Assembly (NCBI GenBank): GCA_017522785.1 | Contig: JAFWYF010000012.1 | Coordinates: 62,001 to 126,000, forward strand | DNA from: Bacteroidaceae bacterium | GTDB taxonomy: Bacteria > Bacteroidota > Bacteroidia > Bacteroidales > Bacteroidaceae | DNA: 64,000 bases | Direction: 5' to 3' | Shown here: positions 25,942-33,502 of the stretch, one piece after another | Layout: the number at the start of each line of letters is the position of its first letter | Position numbering within the stretch: the first letter of the stretch is position 1 | Made by a program: the position numbers and the translations under genes | The notes under the pieces: model-generated | The model's database searches: none | What the model was told of the DNA's origin: nothing | What the model saw: only the letters and a program-made list of their open reading frames with translations

Positions 25942-26835
25942 TTACGATATTGGTATTAAACGACGTAGAACCTGCTCACCGTATGTTTTTGAGATAGGAA
26001 TCTCCTTGATGTTTGGGTAACCAAGTTCCAAAAACAGATTCTCTTTCTCTCTACGCATCACCTTTACAACATCTAAATTTACCATGTATGAACGATGACA
26101 ACGTACTATATTGGTTTCGGCAAGTTGTTCGCTTATCTCTTTCATTGTTATTCGCATAAGCTGCTTTTTCAACTGCTCATTCTTTATGTACCAAATACAA
26201 ATGTAATTATCGGCCGATTCAATATATAAAAGGTTCTCTTTAGCAACAGATAGTTGCAATACACCACGTTCATCGCGAAAAGATATTAGCGAACTACCCT
26301 TGAAACCAATATTCTCATTCATCAACTCCTTTAGTTTTTCGTTTTTGTCTTTATACGAAAAAGACATCATACAAATGAGATACGGAATGAATATTATGAA
26401 TACAGTATTTCTAAGTGCCTGCATATATATAACCAAGGGGTCGTACGATTCCAGTTTTATATTTCCTCTCTCTGTGGTTATAATTGCCAAGATTGTAAAA
26501 GCACCGGCAAGTAATAGAAACTCAACAAAAACCCATATAGCATATCTGAGAACTGTTATGCTGTGTGTGGGCTTTTTGGAGTACTTATACATGATGACTC
26601 TGCTAATAGCCACCACTGTCATTCCCAATAACACCAATGCCGACGACCAAGCAAAATACCATGTCGCAGTGAAGCCTCGGTTTTCAATCCATTGGCTCGA
26701 TTCGAACGGCTTAAATATGTTTATGAAAATAATAGCAAAGATAGATACAAATAGCACCATGATTATCTGACTACGTTTATCCAACAGATATTTTGGCACC
26801 TTTGAAAAAAGAAAAGATGTATATGATGTTACCAT
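25942..26835 (-). CDS. Membrane-bound LytTR-family DNA-binding regulator
   Basis: 297 aa. Four transmembrane helices are visible (about 23-42, 60-80, 97-120 and 135-160), followed by a short linker and a C-terminal LytTR domain (about 195-297) with L-Y-I-E-S-A-D-N-Y-I, R-C-H-R-S-Y-M-V-N-L and I-P-I-S-K-T-Y. There is no receiver domain, so it is not a classic response regulator; the membrane part presumably senses or anchors. A -7-like box TATCTTCG (26874-26881, minus strand) precedes it and it is 12 nt upstream of purN, so it may be cotranscribed with that gene. Its targets are unknown. Confidence 0.85.
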   Translation of the reverse strand: MVTSYTSFLFSKVPKYLLDKRSQIIMVLFVSIFAIIFINIFKPFESSQWIENRGFTATWYFAWSSALVLLGMTVVAISRVIMYKYSKKPTHSITVLRYAIWVFVEFLLLAGAFTILAIITTERGNIKLESYDPLVIYMQALRNTVFIIFIPYLICMMSFSYKDKNEKLKELMNENIGFKGSSLISFRDERGVLQLSVAKENLLYIESADNYICIWYIKNEQLKKQLMRITMKEISEQLAETNIVRCHRSYMVNLDVVKVMRREKENLFLELGYPNIKEIPISKTYGEQVLRRLIPIS

Positions 26836-27027
26836 TTTATCACAATTAAGTATATATAACGTAAATTACAGTGCGAAGATAGATAAATTTGGTGAATAAA
26901 TCTTGTAAAATTACTTCGGCTTGTAATATTTTTTGAAAAATTAAATGTATCTTCGCGACGGTATATTATGCCGTACTGGGCGGTTTTTTTCTGCCTTTGA
27001 GTTAATGTGCTTATATTTAAACTATTA

Positions 27028-27750
27028 ATGTCTGTAATTAAATATAAAAATGTAAATATTCACATCGATTCCAAGATAATTTTGGAAGATGTGAACCTAA
27101 CTTTAGAGCCCGGTGATTTTGCATATATTATAGGTGCAGTAGGTTCCGGAAAATCTTCGTTGATGAAAACAATGTATGGCGAAGTGGATGTCCACAGTGG
27201 CGATGCAATGCTATTCGATGAGTTCGATATGTGTAATCTCCGCCGTAGTAAGTTGCCGGCTTTGCGCAAGCGCATAGGTATTGTTTTTCAAGATTTTCAA
27301 TTGCTCACAGATAGAACTGTACACGATAATCTCGACTTTGTGCTTCGTTCCACCGGCTGGAAAAAGAGAACAGAACGAGAGATGCGCATCGAAGATGTTC
27401 TTACAATGGTTGGTTTGCAACAGAAAGGTTACAAAATGCCTCATGAACTTTCAGGTGGTGAACAACAACGTGTCGTCATAGCTCGTGCCATTCTGAATCG
27501 TCCTGCATTGTTGCTGGCCGATGAACCAACCGGTAATCTCGATAGTGAAACCGGGCATTTTATTATGCGTCTGCTACATCGTATTTGTAGTAAAGAGGGC
27601 ACAGCAGTACTCATGATAACTCACAACGAACAGTGGCTCAGCGATTATCCTGCCGGTGAATTCTTGTGTTCAGGAGGAAAACTACAAATGAAACGCAGTC
27701 CACACAAAACACATTCTGAAACATCATTTTTTGAAAACGAAATAAATTAA
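27028..27750 (+). CDS. ftsE: FtsE-like ABC transporter ATPase
   Basis: 240 aa from the ATG at 27028 (M-S-V-I-K-Y-K-N-V). Walker A is G36-A-V-G-S-G-K-S43, the Q-loop is V-F-Q-D-F-Q-L-L, the signature is L-S-G-G-E-Q-Q-R, Walker B is [12 protein letters not shown], and the H-loop is I-T-H-N-E. These are typical of FtsE, which with the membrane protein FtsX controls peptidoglycan hydrolases at division. No ftsX lies next to it; in Bacteroidetes the two are often separated. A -7-like box TATCTTCG (26948-26955) and a small hairpin (ACGG/CCGT, near 26957-26973) lie in the leader. The gene is 8 nt upstream of lysC. Confidence 0.88.
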   Translation: MSVIKYKNVNIHIDSKIILEDVNLTLEPGDFAYIIGAVGSGKSSLMKTMYGEVDVHSGDAMLFDEFDMCNLRRSKLPALRKRIGIVFQDFQLLTDRTVHDNLDFVLRSTGWKKRTEREMRIEDVLTMVGLQQKGYKMPHELSGGEQQRVVIARAILNRPALLLADEPTGNLDSETGHFIMRLLHRICSKEGTAVLMITHNEQWLSDYPAGEFLCSGGKLQMKRSPHKTHSETSFFENEIN

Positions 27751-27758
27751 ATAAAAGT

Positions 27759-29084
27759 ATGAAAGTATTAAAATTCGGAGGAACATCCGTAGGCTCAGCA
27801 GAGCGTATGAAGAGTGTTGTGAAACTTATTGCCGATGGCAATGCAAAAATAATTGTATTGTCTGCCATGTCGGGAACAACCAACTCACTCATTGAATTTA
27901 CAAACTATTTGCGTAATGGAAACCCAAATGGTGCATGTGAACATTCTACATTCCTACAGTCGAAATATAAACAGACTATAAAAGAACTCTATTCCACAGA
28001 AAAATATGCAAATTTAGCAACAGAAAAGATAGACGAACTTTTCTCGCATCTTCGCGAATTGGCTCGTAAACCTCTAACCGATGCATTGGAAAGAGAAATT
28101 GTAGCTCAAGGTGAAATTATGTCTACCAATATGGTGGTATATTATATGCAGGAGCTGGGTATAGATTCAGTTTTACTAAACTCATTCGATTTTATGCGTT
28201 TGGCGGCAAACGGAGAACCCGATTTGGATTATCTTCGTGAGCACATAGCGCCCTTCATCGACCCTCAGGCAACTGAGCGCATATATATTACACAAGGCTT
28301 TATCTGTTTGAACCACGAAGGTGGCATCGACAACTTGCAACGTGGAGGTAGCGATTACACAGCAACTCTCATTGGTGCAGCAATAAAAGCAGAAGAGGTT
28401 CAGATTTGGACCGATATCGATGGTATGCATAACAACGACCCTCGTATTGTAGACAAAACATCTCCTGTTCGTCATTTGCATTTTGAGGAGTCTGCCGAGC
28501 TGGCCTATTTCGGAGCAAAAATCCTACATCCTACATGTATTCTTCCTGCAAAGTTGGCAGGTACTCCTGTGCGTTTGCTCAATACAATGGACCCGAAAGC
28601 CGAAGGTACACTCATAGACAATAATCTCACTCGTCCCGGAGAAATCAAGGCTATTGCGGCAAAAGATGGTATCACTGCCATAAAAATTAAATCGGGTCGC
28701 ATGTTGCTCGCATACGGTTTCTTGCGCAAGGTGTTCGAAATATTCGAAACCTATTCGACATCCATCGACATGATTTGTACATCAGAGGTTGGTGTATCTA
28801 TGTCAATAGATAATGACCGCAAACTCGATGATATAGTTAGTGAATTGCAAAAGTATGGAACTGTTACAGTCGATCGCGATATGTGTATAATATGTATCGT
28901 TGGCGATTTGAACTGGGAGAACGTAGGCTTTGAGGCACGTGCAATGGAAGCTATGAAAGATATCCCTGTTCGTATGGTATCTTATGGTGGTAGCAACTAT
29001 AATATATCGTTCCTCATTAAAGAAGAGGATAAGAACCGTGCATTGCGTGCTTTGAGCGAGACAATATTTAATGCCAAAAAGTAG
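27759..29084 (+). CDS. lysC: Aspartate kinase (monofunctional)
   Basis: First step of the aspartate family (lysine, threonine, methionine). 441 aa with the kinase domain at 1-290 (K5-F-G-G-T-S at the start, G-S-D-Y-T-A near 208, W-T-D-I-D-G-M near 224) and two ACT domains from about 300 (V-G-V-S-M-S-I-D, V-S-Y-G-G-S-N-Y-N-I-S-F) for feedback control. It precedes lysA by 1 nt, so this copy is probably dedicated to lysine and diaminopimelate for cell wall. It lies 8 nt after ftsE. Confidence 0.96.
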   Translation: MKVLKFGGTSVGSAERMKSVVKLIADGNAKIIVLSAMSGTTNSLIEFTNYLRNGNPNGACEHSTFLQSKYKQTIKELYSTEKYANLATEKIDELFSHLRELARKPLTDALEREIVAQGEIMSTNMVVYYMQELGIDSVLLNSFDFMRLAANGEPDLDYLREHIAPFIDPQATERIYITQGFICLNHEGGIDNLQRGGSDYTATLIGAAIKAEEVQIWTDIDGMHNNDPRIVDKTSPVRHLHFEESAELAYFGAKILHPTCILPAKLAGTPVRLLNTMDPKAEGTLIDNNLTRPGEIKAIAAKDGITAIKIKSGRMLLAYGFLRKVFEIFETYSTSIDMICTSEVGVSMSIDNDRKLDDIVSELQKYGTVTVDRDMCIICIVGDLNWENVGFEARAMEAMKDIPVRMVSYGGSNYNISFLIKEEDKNRALRALSETIFNAKK

Positions 29085-29085
29085 T

Positions 29086-30246
29086 ATGAAAACTAGTTTC
29101 CCTGTTGAGAAATTCGGAAATATCGAAACTCCGTTCTACTATTACGATGTAGAACTGCTTAAAGAGACATTGAATGTTGCATTGCAAGAGGCCTCAAAAT
29201 ATAATGGCTTTAACATACATTACGCTGTTAAGGCAAATTTCAATCCATCGATATTGCAAATTATTTGCGATGCCGGTATTGGAGCCGATTGCGTGAGTGG
29301 TGGAGAGGTAAAAGCTGCGTTGAATGCTGGAATACCCGCCTCAAAAATTGTTTTTGCGGGTGTTGGCAAAACAGATAAAGAGATAGCGGAATCGCTCGAT
29401 GCCGGAATTTTCTGTTTCAACGTTGAATCGCTTCCCGAAATATATGCTATAGAGGAGTTGGCGTCGGAGCGTAGTGTAACAGCCTCTGTTGCAATACGTG
29501 TAAATCCTAATGTAGCTGCACACACCCATGCAAACATAACCACAGGACTGGCCGAGAATAAATTCGGTATAAATTACGAGCAGCTCGATGAAGTTATCGA
29601 TGTTGTTGAGTCGTGCAAGCATTTATCGTTGATTGGTCTGCATTTTCACATTGGTTCGCAAATATTGGATATGAACGATTTTGTTACACTTTGTAACAGA
29701 ATTAATGAGTTGCAGGATATGTTGCAGGAGCAACGCAATATGCTTCTTCCACATATAAATGTAGGTGGTGGTTTGGGAGTGCGTTACGATGTTCCCGATG
29801 AGTGTCCAATACCCGATTTTGCAAACTATTTTGCAACCTATGCAAAGCATCTTAATTTGCGCGAAGGACAACAGCTTCACTTTGAATTGGGACGTAGTTT
29901 GGTTGCACAGTGCGGAACACTCTTTTCGCGAGTTACTTATGTGAAAAGCGGAACCCGCAAGAAATTTGTGATTGTCGATGCAGGAATGAACGACCTGTTG
30001 CGTCCTGCATTATACGATGCACACCACTGCATTGAGAATGTAAGTGCAAATGTGGGCGAAGAGATATACGATGTCGTTGGTCCAATATGTGAGTCCTCTG
30101 ACGTATTCGACAAAGATATTAAACTACCCATAACACAACGTGGCGATATCATTGCTATGCGCACAGCCGGCGCCTACGGTGAGGCTATGTCTTTCGGCTA
30201 TAATTGCAGAGAACTCCCCAAAGCAGTACTCTCAACCGATTTGTAA
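29086..30246 (+). CDS. lysA: Diaminopimelate decarboxylase
   Basis: Last step of lysine synthesis. 386 aa from ATG 29086, which lies 1 nt after the lysC stop; an in-frame ATG at 29071 inside lysC would add only five residues. PLP lysine is K49 in H-Y-A-V-K-A-N. Other motifs: G-A-D-C-V-S-G-G-E near 67, G-L-H-F-H-I-G-S-Q near 182, G-G-G-L-G near 221, E-L-G-R near 267 and the C-E-S-S-D motif near 326 that completes the dimer active site. At under 400 residues it is of the short form. Confidence 0.97.
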   Translation: MKTSFPVEKFGNIETPFYYYDVELLKETLNVALQEASKYNGFNIHYAVKANFNPSILQIICDAGIGADCVSGGEVKAALNAGIPASKIVFAGVGKTDKEIAESLDAGIFCFNVESLPEIYAIEELASERSVTASVAIRVNPNVAAHTHANITTGLAENKFGINYEQLDEVIDVVESCKHLSLIGLHFHIGSQILDMNDFVTLCNRINELQDMLQEQRNMLLPHINVGGGLGVRYDVPDECPIPDFANYFATYAKHLNLREGQQLHFELGRSLVAQCGTLFSRVTYVKSGTRKKFVIVDAGMNDLLRPALYDAHHCIENVSANVGEEIYDVVGPICESSDVFDKDIKLPITQRGDIIAMRTAGAYGEAMSFGYNCRELPKAVLSTDL

Positions 30247-30257
30247 TATAATGTAAT

Positions 30258-30911
30258 GTGGATAAAAAATACACTGTTGCCGAAGAGTACGTAAACTCCA
30301 TCTCACATGGTTTGGGAGCCATCATGGGACTTGTCGTATGTATAATCTTTCTTGTACAAGGCTATGACAATGGCGATGCAATAGACAAACTGTCATTGTG
30401 GCTTTATCTGTTTGGTGTAGTAAGTTCTTATCTCTTCTCGACAATCTATCATGCATGTCCGGCCGAAAGCAAGTGGCGTTCTCTTTGGCGCAAATTCGAC
30501 CATGCTGCAATATATTGGCACATAGCAGGTAGTTACTCTCCTGTTACACTCATTGCTCTGCGCGATGTTGGTTATTGGGGGTGGGGTATCTTTTTCTTTT
30601 GCTGGTTGTGTGCTATAATAGGAACAACTCTTACTTTCTTCAACCTTAAGAAGCAAAGTAAATTGGAAACGGTGTGCTACGTACTAATGGGGCTTACAAT
30701 ACTTGTTGCATTAAAGCCTTTCTATGAGAATGTCGATTTTTGGATATTCTTCTGGATAGTGACCGAAGGTGTAGCATATATAGTAGGAGCAGTGCTATAT
30801 AGTTTTCATAAAGTGAAATATATACATTCCGTTTTTCATTTCTTTGTTATCTTAGGTGATGTATGCCACATGATAGCTGTGTGGAAAATTCTGGATAACT
30901 TGTTGATATAG
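30258..30911 (+). CDS. Hemolysin III family (PAQR-like) membrane protein
   Basis: 217 aa, seven helices. Hallmarks: E-E-Y-V-N-S-I-S-H-G-L-G near residue 8, S-T-I-Y-H-A near 61 and a C-terminal H-x-x-x-H-type pair (H-F-F-V-I-L-G-D-V-C-H), the metal-binding His positions of the HlyIII/YqfA/PAQR superfamily. True hemolytic activity is doubtful for most members; some affect membrane fluidity. The start must be GTG (30258), since ATGs just upstream are out of frame and an in-frame stop lies at 30249. It lies 11 nt after lysA, so it may be cotranscribed with it, and is followed by a strong terminator. Confidence 0.9.
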   Translation: MDKKYTVAEEYVNSISHGLGAIMGLVVCIIFLVQGYDNGDAIDKLSLWLYLFGVVSSYLFSTIYHACPAESKWRSLWRKFDHAAIYWHIAGSYSPVTLIALRDVGYWGWGIFFFCWLCAIIGTTLTFFNLKKQSKLETVCYVLMGLTILVALKPFYENVDFWIFFWIVTEGVAYIVGAVLYSFHKVKYIHSVFHFFVILGDVCHMIAVWKILDNLLI

Positions 30912-30943
30912 AAGCTTGTTCCCCTTGTGAGGGAGTTGATGAT

Positions 30944-30990
30944 AAAAAATCTTACATTTTTTTGACAAAAAAATGTAAGATTTTTTGTTT
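30944..30990 (+). terminator. Terminator of the ftsE-lysC-lysA-hlyIII operon
   Basis: 20-bp perfect AT-rich stem (30944-30963 with 30967-30986), 3-nt loop, then TTTTTTG-TTT. Confidence 0.85.
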
Positions 30991-31027
30991 TTGTCCCACT
31001 ATATAATGAACATTAAAAATAAATATC

Positions 31028-31288
31028 ATGAATGTTAAGGATGTAGTGAATGGCTTTAGTTACTTTTGTGCCTGCTTTGGGAAAGGCTTGTTTTTGTTAG
31101 CTGTAGAAGTTTTAAAAGATATGGGCATTGCCTGCATTGTTGCAAACAGTAAAAAAGACTTTTTAAGGCAACTGTTTGAAAAGAAAATGAGGTATACGGG
31201 TTTGGTCGTTGTAAAGTCAAAATATTTTTTCCGTATATTCTATATAAATACCAATAAGATACTTTTCTCTTCCGAAATATCAGAATAA
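31028..31288 (+). CDS. Hypothetical small protein, 86 aa
   Basis: An ORF with an ATG at 31028 after an AT-rich leader. Residues 1-35 are partly hydrophobic (F-G-K-G-L-F-L-L-A-V-E-V-L), the rest is basic and aromatic (K-K-M-R-Y, K-Y-F-F-R-I-F-Y). I recognise no family. Codon choice is not sharply different from the surroundings, and no longer frame covers the region on either strand, so it may be real. It sits between a terminator and the inverted-repeat element at 31309, in an accessory-looking patch. It could also be non-coding. Confidence 0.4.
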   Translation: MNVKDVVNGFSYFCACFGKGLFLLAVEVLKDMGIACIVANSKKDFLRQLFEKKMRYTGLVVVKSKYFFRIFYINTNKILFSSEISE

Positions 31289-31308
31289 ACCAATGATGCC
31301 TACCGGGG

Positions 31309-31411
31309 TTTGCTCCGTATATCAAAATGCTTAAAAGTGTTGATAGGGTTTTATTGTTTGCAACTTAAAAAACTAAAAAACACTCTTTTGATAATTGATA
31401 TGCGGAGCAAA
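31309..31411. repeat. 103-bp element bounded by 17-bp imperfect inverted repeats
   Basis: Positions 31309-31325 and 31395-31411 are complementary at 16 of 17 positions (the odd pair is a G-T/U wobble). Inside, AAAAGTGTT (31333-31341) pairs with AACACTCTTTT (31379-31389) with a bulge. It ends 2 nt before the stop of the next gene (minus strand). It is too long and loosely paired for an ordinary terminator. A MITE remnant or a large RNA hairpin are both possible. No target-site duplication is evident. Confidence 0.5.
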
Positions 31412-31413
31412 TT

Positions 31414-32535
31414 TTATATGAATTTTCTCCAAAAGAAGTGCCAAGTCTTGAATATTGGTGCCCATATAACCTCCGATGGGTACATTCTTATAAAACGCAT
31501 GTTTCGCAACATCCTGCTACATACTCTTTTTGCAAAAATATTGTCTTCTTCGTGTTTTATGCGTTCATCGTAGTGCCCAAAATTTCCTGCAAGCATTATC
31601 TCTTGCAACAGAAAATCACCATCTTCAATTCTGGGTTTTGTAAGCATAAATCTCTCTTCCAAACCAAAAGCCTTATGCAAAACATACATTGTGGCACCTG
31701 CAAATCGCATCATGCCAAGTTCTTTTAATGTATTTAATGTCTCTTGTTTCTCAGCATCTGTAAATCCCTGCTTAAGAACATAATAGTAGTCCAATAATTG
31801 TCTAAGTCCAATACCTTCGCTAAAAAGATGGCGATATATATGTACAAGAATGTATACTCTGTTAAATGCTAAAGTAGAGCATGGCGCTTTTTTATCACTG
31901 TTGCCAAAGTGGGTAAAGTTCTTATACTCTTTTTTAGAATGTTCTTTAAAGAATCTCTGCAGTTTCCTATTGCTGAAATAGTTGTTCATCCATGTAGGTG
32001 TAAAATGTATTTCAATTGCAGCCTCTTTAATAATTGGAAAATCGACATGGTGATACACCGGTTTGCAATCCGGGAAAAATTGACGTACATATTTTATAAT
32101 ACTTCTTTTATCTCCATCTAACCATATATCGATATCTCCCGATACTCGTAATAGTGGCTGAGGATATAAAACTGCAACACCTTGCCCTTTTAAAACAACA
32201 TTCTCAAACCCTTCTTTTCTGAACTTATCCGATACCTTAACAACAATATCATTTAGCTTTTTATTTTCGTTCTTAATGTGTTCGCATATAACTATCCATT
32301 GCATCAATATATTTTTTGGAGGGCGTTGCTTTTCATGTAGTTTTTCAAAAGCATTGAACATTACACCAACCAAGGTCTGTTTTTTTGCTGTCTCAAATAT
32401 CTCGTGCCATACATCGGCTCCAATTTCATTAGGCAGGGTATATTCCGAACCTAAAGCACAGCGTAATATATTAAAAAATATATTGGTTGTGGACTCTTTA
32501 TCTATGATAGGTCTCTGTTTGTTATAATTCTGCAA
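31414..32535 (-). CDS. Nucleotidyltransferase-fold protein (NTP_transf_5-like)
   Basis: 373 aa from a TTG at 32535, chosen because a -7 box TAACTTTG (32569-32576, minus strand) lies just upstream; a frame reaching ATG 32721 would start before that promoter and overlap the divergent gene. The core has V-L-K-G-Q-G near residue 116 followed by S-G-D-I-D-I-W-L-D near 132, the G-x-D-x-D metal motif of minimal nucleotidyltransferases, then H-F-T-P. Length and pattern fit the family of uncharacterised nucleotidyltransferases often found near polysaccharide loci. No such locus is here, so the role is unknown. A non-ATG start lowers confidence in the exact 5' end. Confidence 0.75.
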   Translation of the reverse strand: MQNYNKQRPIIDKESTTNIFFNILRCALGSEYTLPNEIGADVWHEIFETAKKQTLVGVMFNAFEKLHEKQRPPKNILMQWIVICEHIKNENKKLNDIVVKVSDKFRKEGFENVVLKGQGVAVLYPQPLLRVSGDIDIWLDGDKRSIIKYVRQFFPDCKPVYHHVDFPIIKEAAIEIHFTPTWMNNYFSNRKLQRFFKEHSKKEYKNFTHFGNSDKKAPCSTLAFNRVYILVHIYRHLFSEGIGLRQLLDYYYVLKQGFTDAEKQETLNTLKELGMMRFAGATMYVLHKAFGLEERFMLTKPRIEDGDFLLQEIMLAGNFGHYDERIKHEEDNIFAKRVCSRMLRNMRFIRMYPSEVIWAPIFKTWHFFWRKFI

Positions 32536-32645
32536 CTTGCAAGTTCTGTTCTCTTGCGAACTTTGGAGCAAAGTTAAGAATTTTAAATAGTTTCTAATTA
32601 TAAAAAGGACAAATCTGTAGTAAATAATATAAAAACCGTTTTGTA

Positions 32646-33446
32646 ATGAAAAAAAGAAGAGTTGTTTTAAGTCGTTCAGGTGTAACTTCATCGGTAGTTT
32701 ATCATTTAGTGAATAGTGCAAATAAAGAGGACAAATCGAACAAGGTCTCTCAATTTAGTGAAGTTCCCGATAATGAACACTATCCAACAGAAAAATTGCT
32801 GTTCGATGAAATTACAAAAGAGAGCAATAGAGCACAGAATAGCGAAAAAATAATTACAGGAGAAATAGAGAAATGTCAAAAAATAGGTAGTTATGTTTGG
32901 GGAAAAAATAGTAATATAAATAGTTGTATTTTTGCAGGTGTCTACTATATCCATGGAGAGCGACTTTCGCAAAACGATGGCTTGCCAATAGATAATTACG
33001 GTCCCGGAAATACTATCTCGGGAAAATTAAATGTGATAGATTCTTCGCCTAATACAACAAACTTGTGCATAACTCAAATATTGGAGCTCTCGAATAGTGC
33101 AGGTGGAGATACTAATATCTACACAAGAACAGGCACGTCAAATGATAGCTATGGCAATATTGTGTGGTCGCCATGGCAAAAGCTTCAGGGCATTGTAAAT
33201 ATACCATTGACTACATCATTTGATAATTATATTGATAATGGTATGTATAGTGGAATTCAAGCCCCTTCGGGTGATATGTTTATGCTTATAGTTTTGAATA
33301 ACTATGCAGTAGTTGCAAATGTCGGTCAAACTCGTTCTGTTGCACAAATTAAATTCTCATTGAGCCTGAATGGTGGCTTTTCCTTGCATAAGAGAGTGGG
33401 GCGTGGTAATGAAACAATCTCATGGGGAGAATGGAGCACAATTTAA
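32646..33446 (+). CDS. Phage-tail-fibre-like protein with pyocin-knob-like repeats
   Basis: 266 aa without a signal peptide. After a basic start and a charged linker (1-80), two beta-rich units can be read: 80-185 (F-A-G-V-Y-Y-I-H-G, then T-I-S-G-K-L, I-Y-T-R-T-G, ending W-S-P-W-Q-K-L) and 190-266 (Y-I-D-N-G-M-Y-S-G, ending G-R-G-N-E-T-I-S-W-G-E-W). Alternating G-x-Y and W-x-x-W endings are the mark of pyocin-knob/tail-fibre tip modules found in Bacteroides phages and prophages. No other phage gene is near. It may be a remnant, or a domesticated adhesin or bacteriocin part. It is divergent from the nucleotidyltransferase gene and has its own terminator. Confidence 0.65.
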   Translation: MKKRRVVLSRSGVTSSVVYHLVNSANKEDKSNKVSQFSEVPDNEHYPTEKLLFDEITKESNRAQNSEKIITGEIEKCQKIGSYVWGKNSNINSCIFAGVYYIHGERLSQNDGLPIDNYGPGNTISGKLNVIDSSPNTTNLCITQILELSNSAGGDTNIYTRTGTSNDSYGNIVWSPWQKLQGIVNIPLTTSFDNYIDNGMYSGIQAPSGDMFMLIVLNNYAVVANVGQTRSVAQIKFSLSLNGGFSLHKRVGRGNETISWGEWSTI

Positions 33447-33447
33447 T

Positions 33448-33483
33448 AATAAAGGGTTGCACTCGATAGTGCAACCCTTTATT
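33448..33483. terminator. Bidirectional terminator
   Basis: 16-bp perfect stem (33448-33463 with 33468-33483), loop CGAT, between the tail-fibre-like gene and the convergent GH85 gene. It starts 2 nt after the plus-strand stop codon. Confidence 0.9.
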
Positions 33484-33502
33484 GAAATATTATAACTTAC
33501 GT

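Noticed and set aside
32535..32721. Longer nucleotidyltransferase frame starting at 32721
   Set aside because: It would begin upstream of the likely promoter and overlap the divergent tail-fibre-like gene; the extra residues are low-complexity aromatic.
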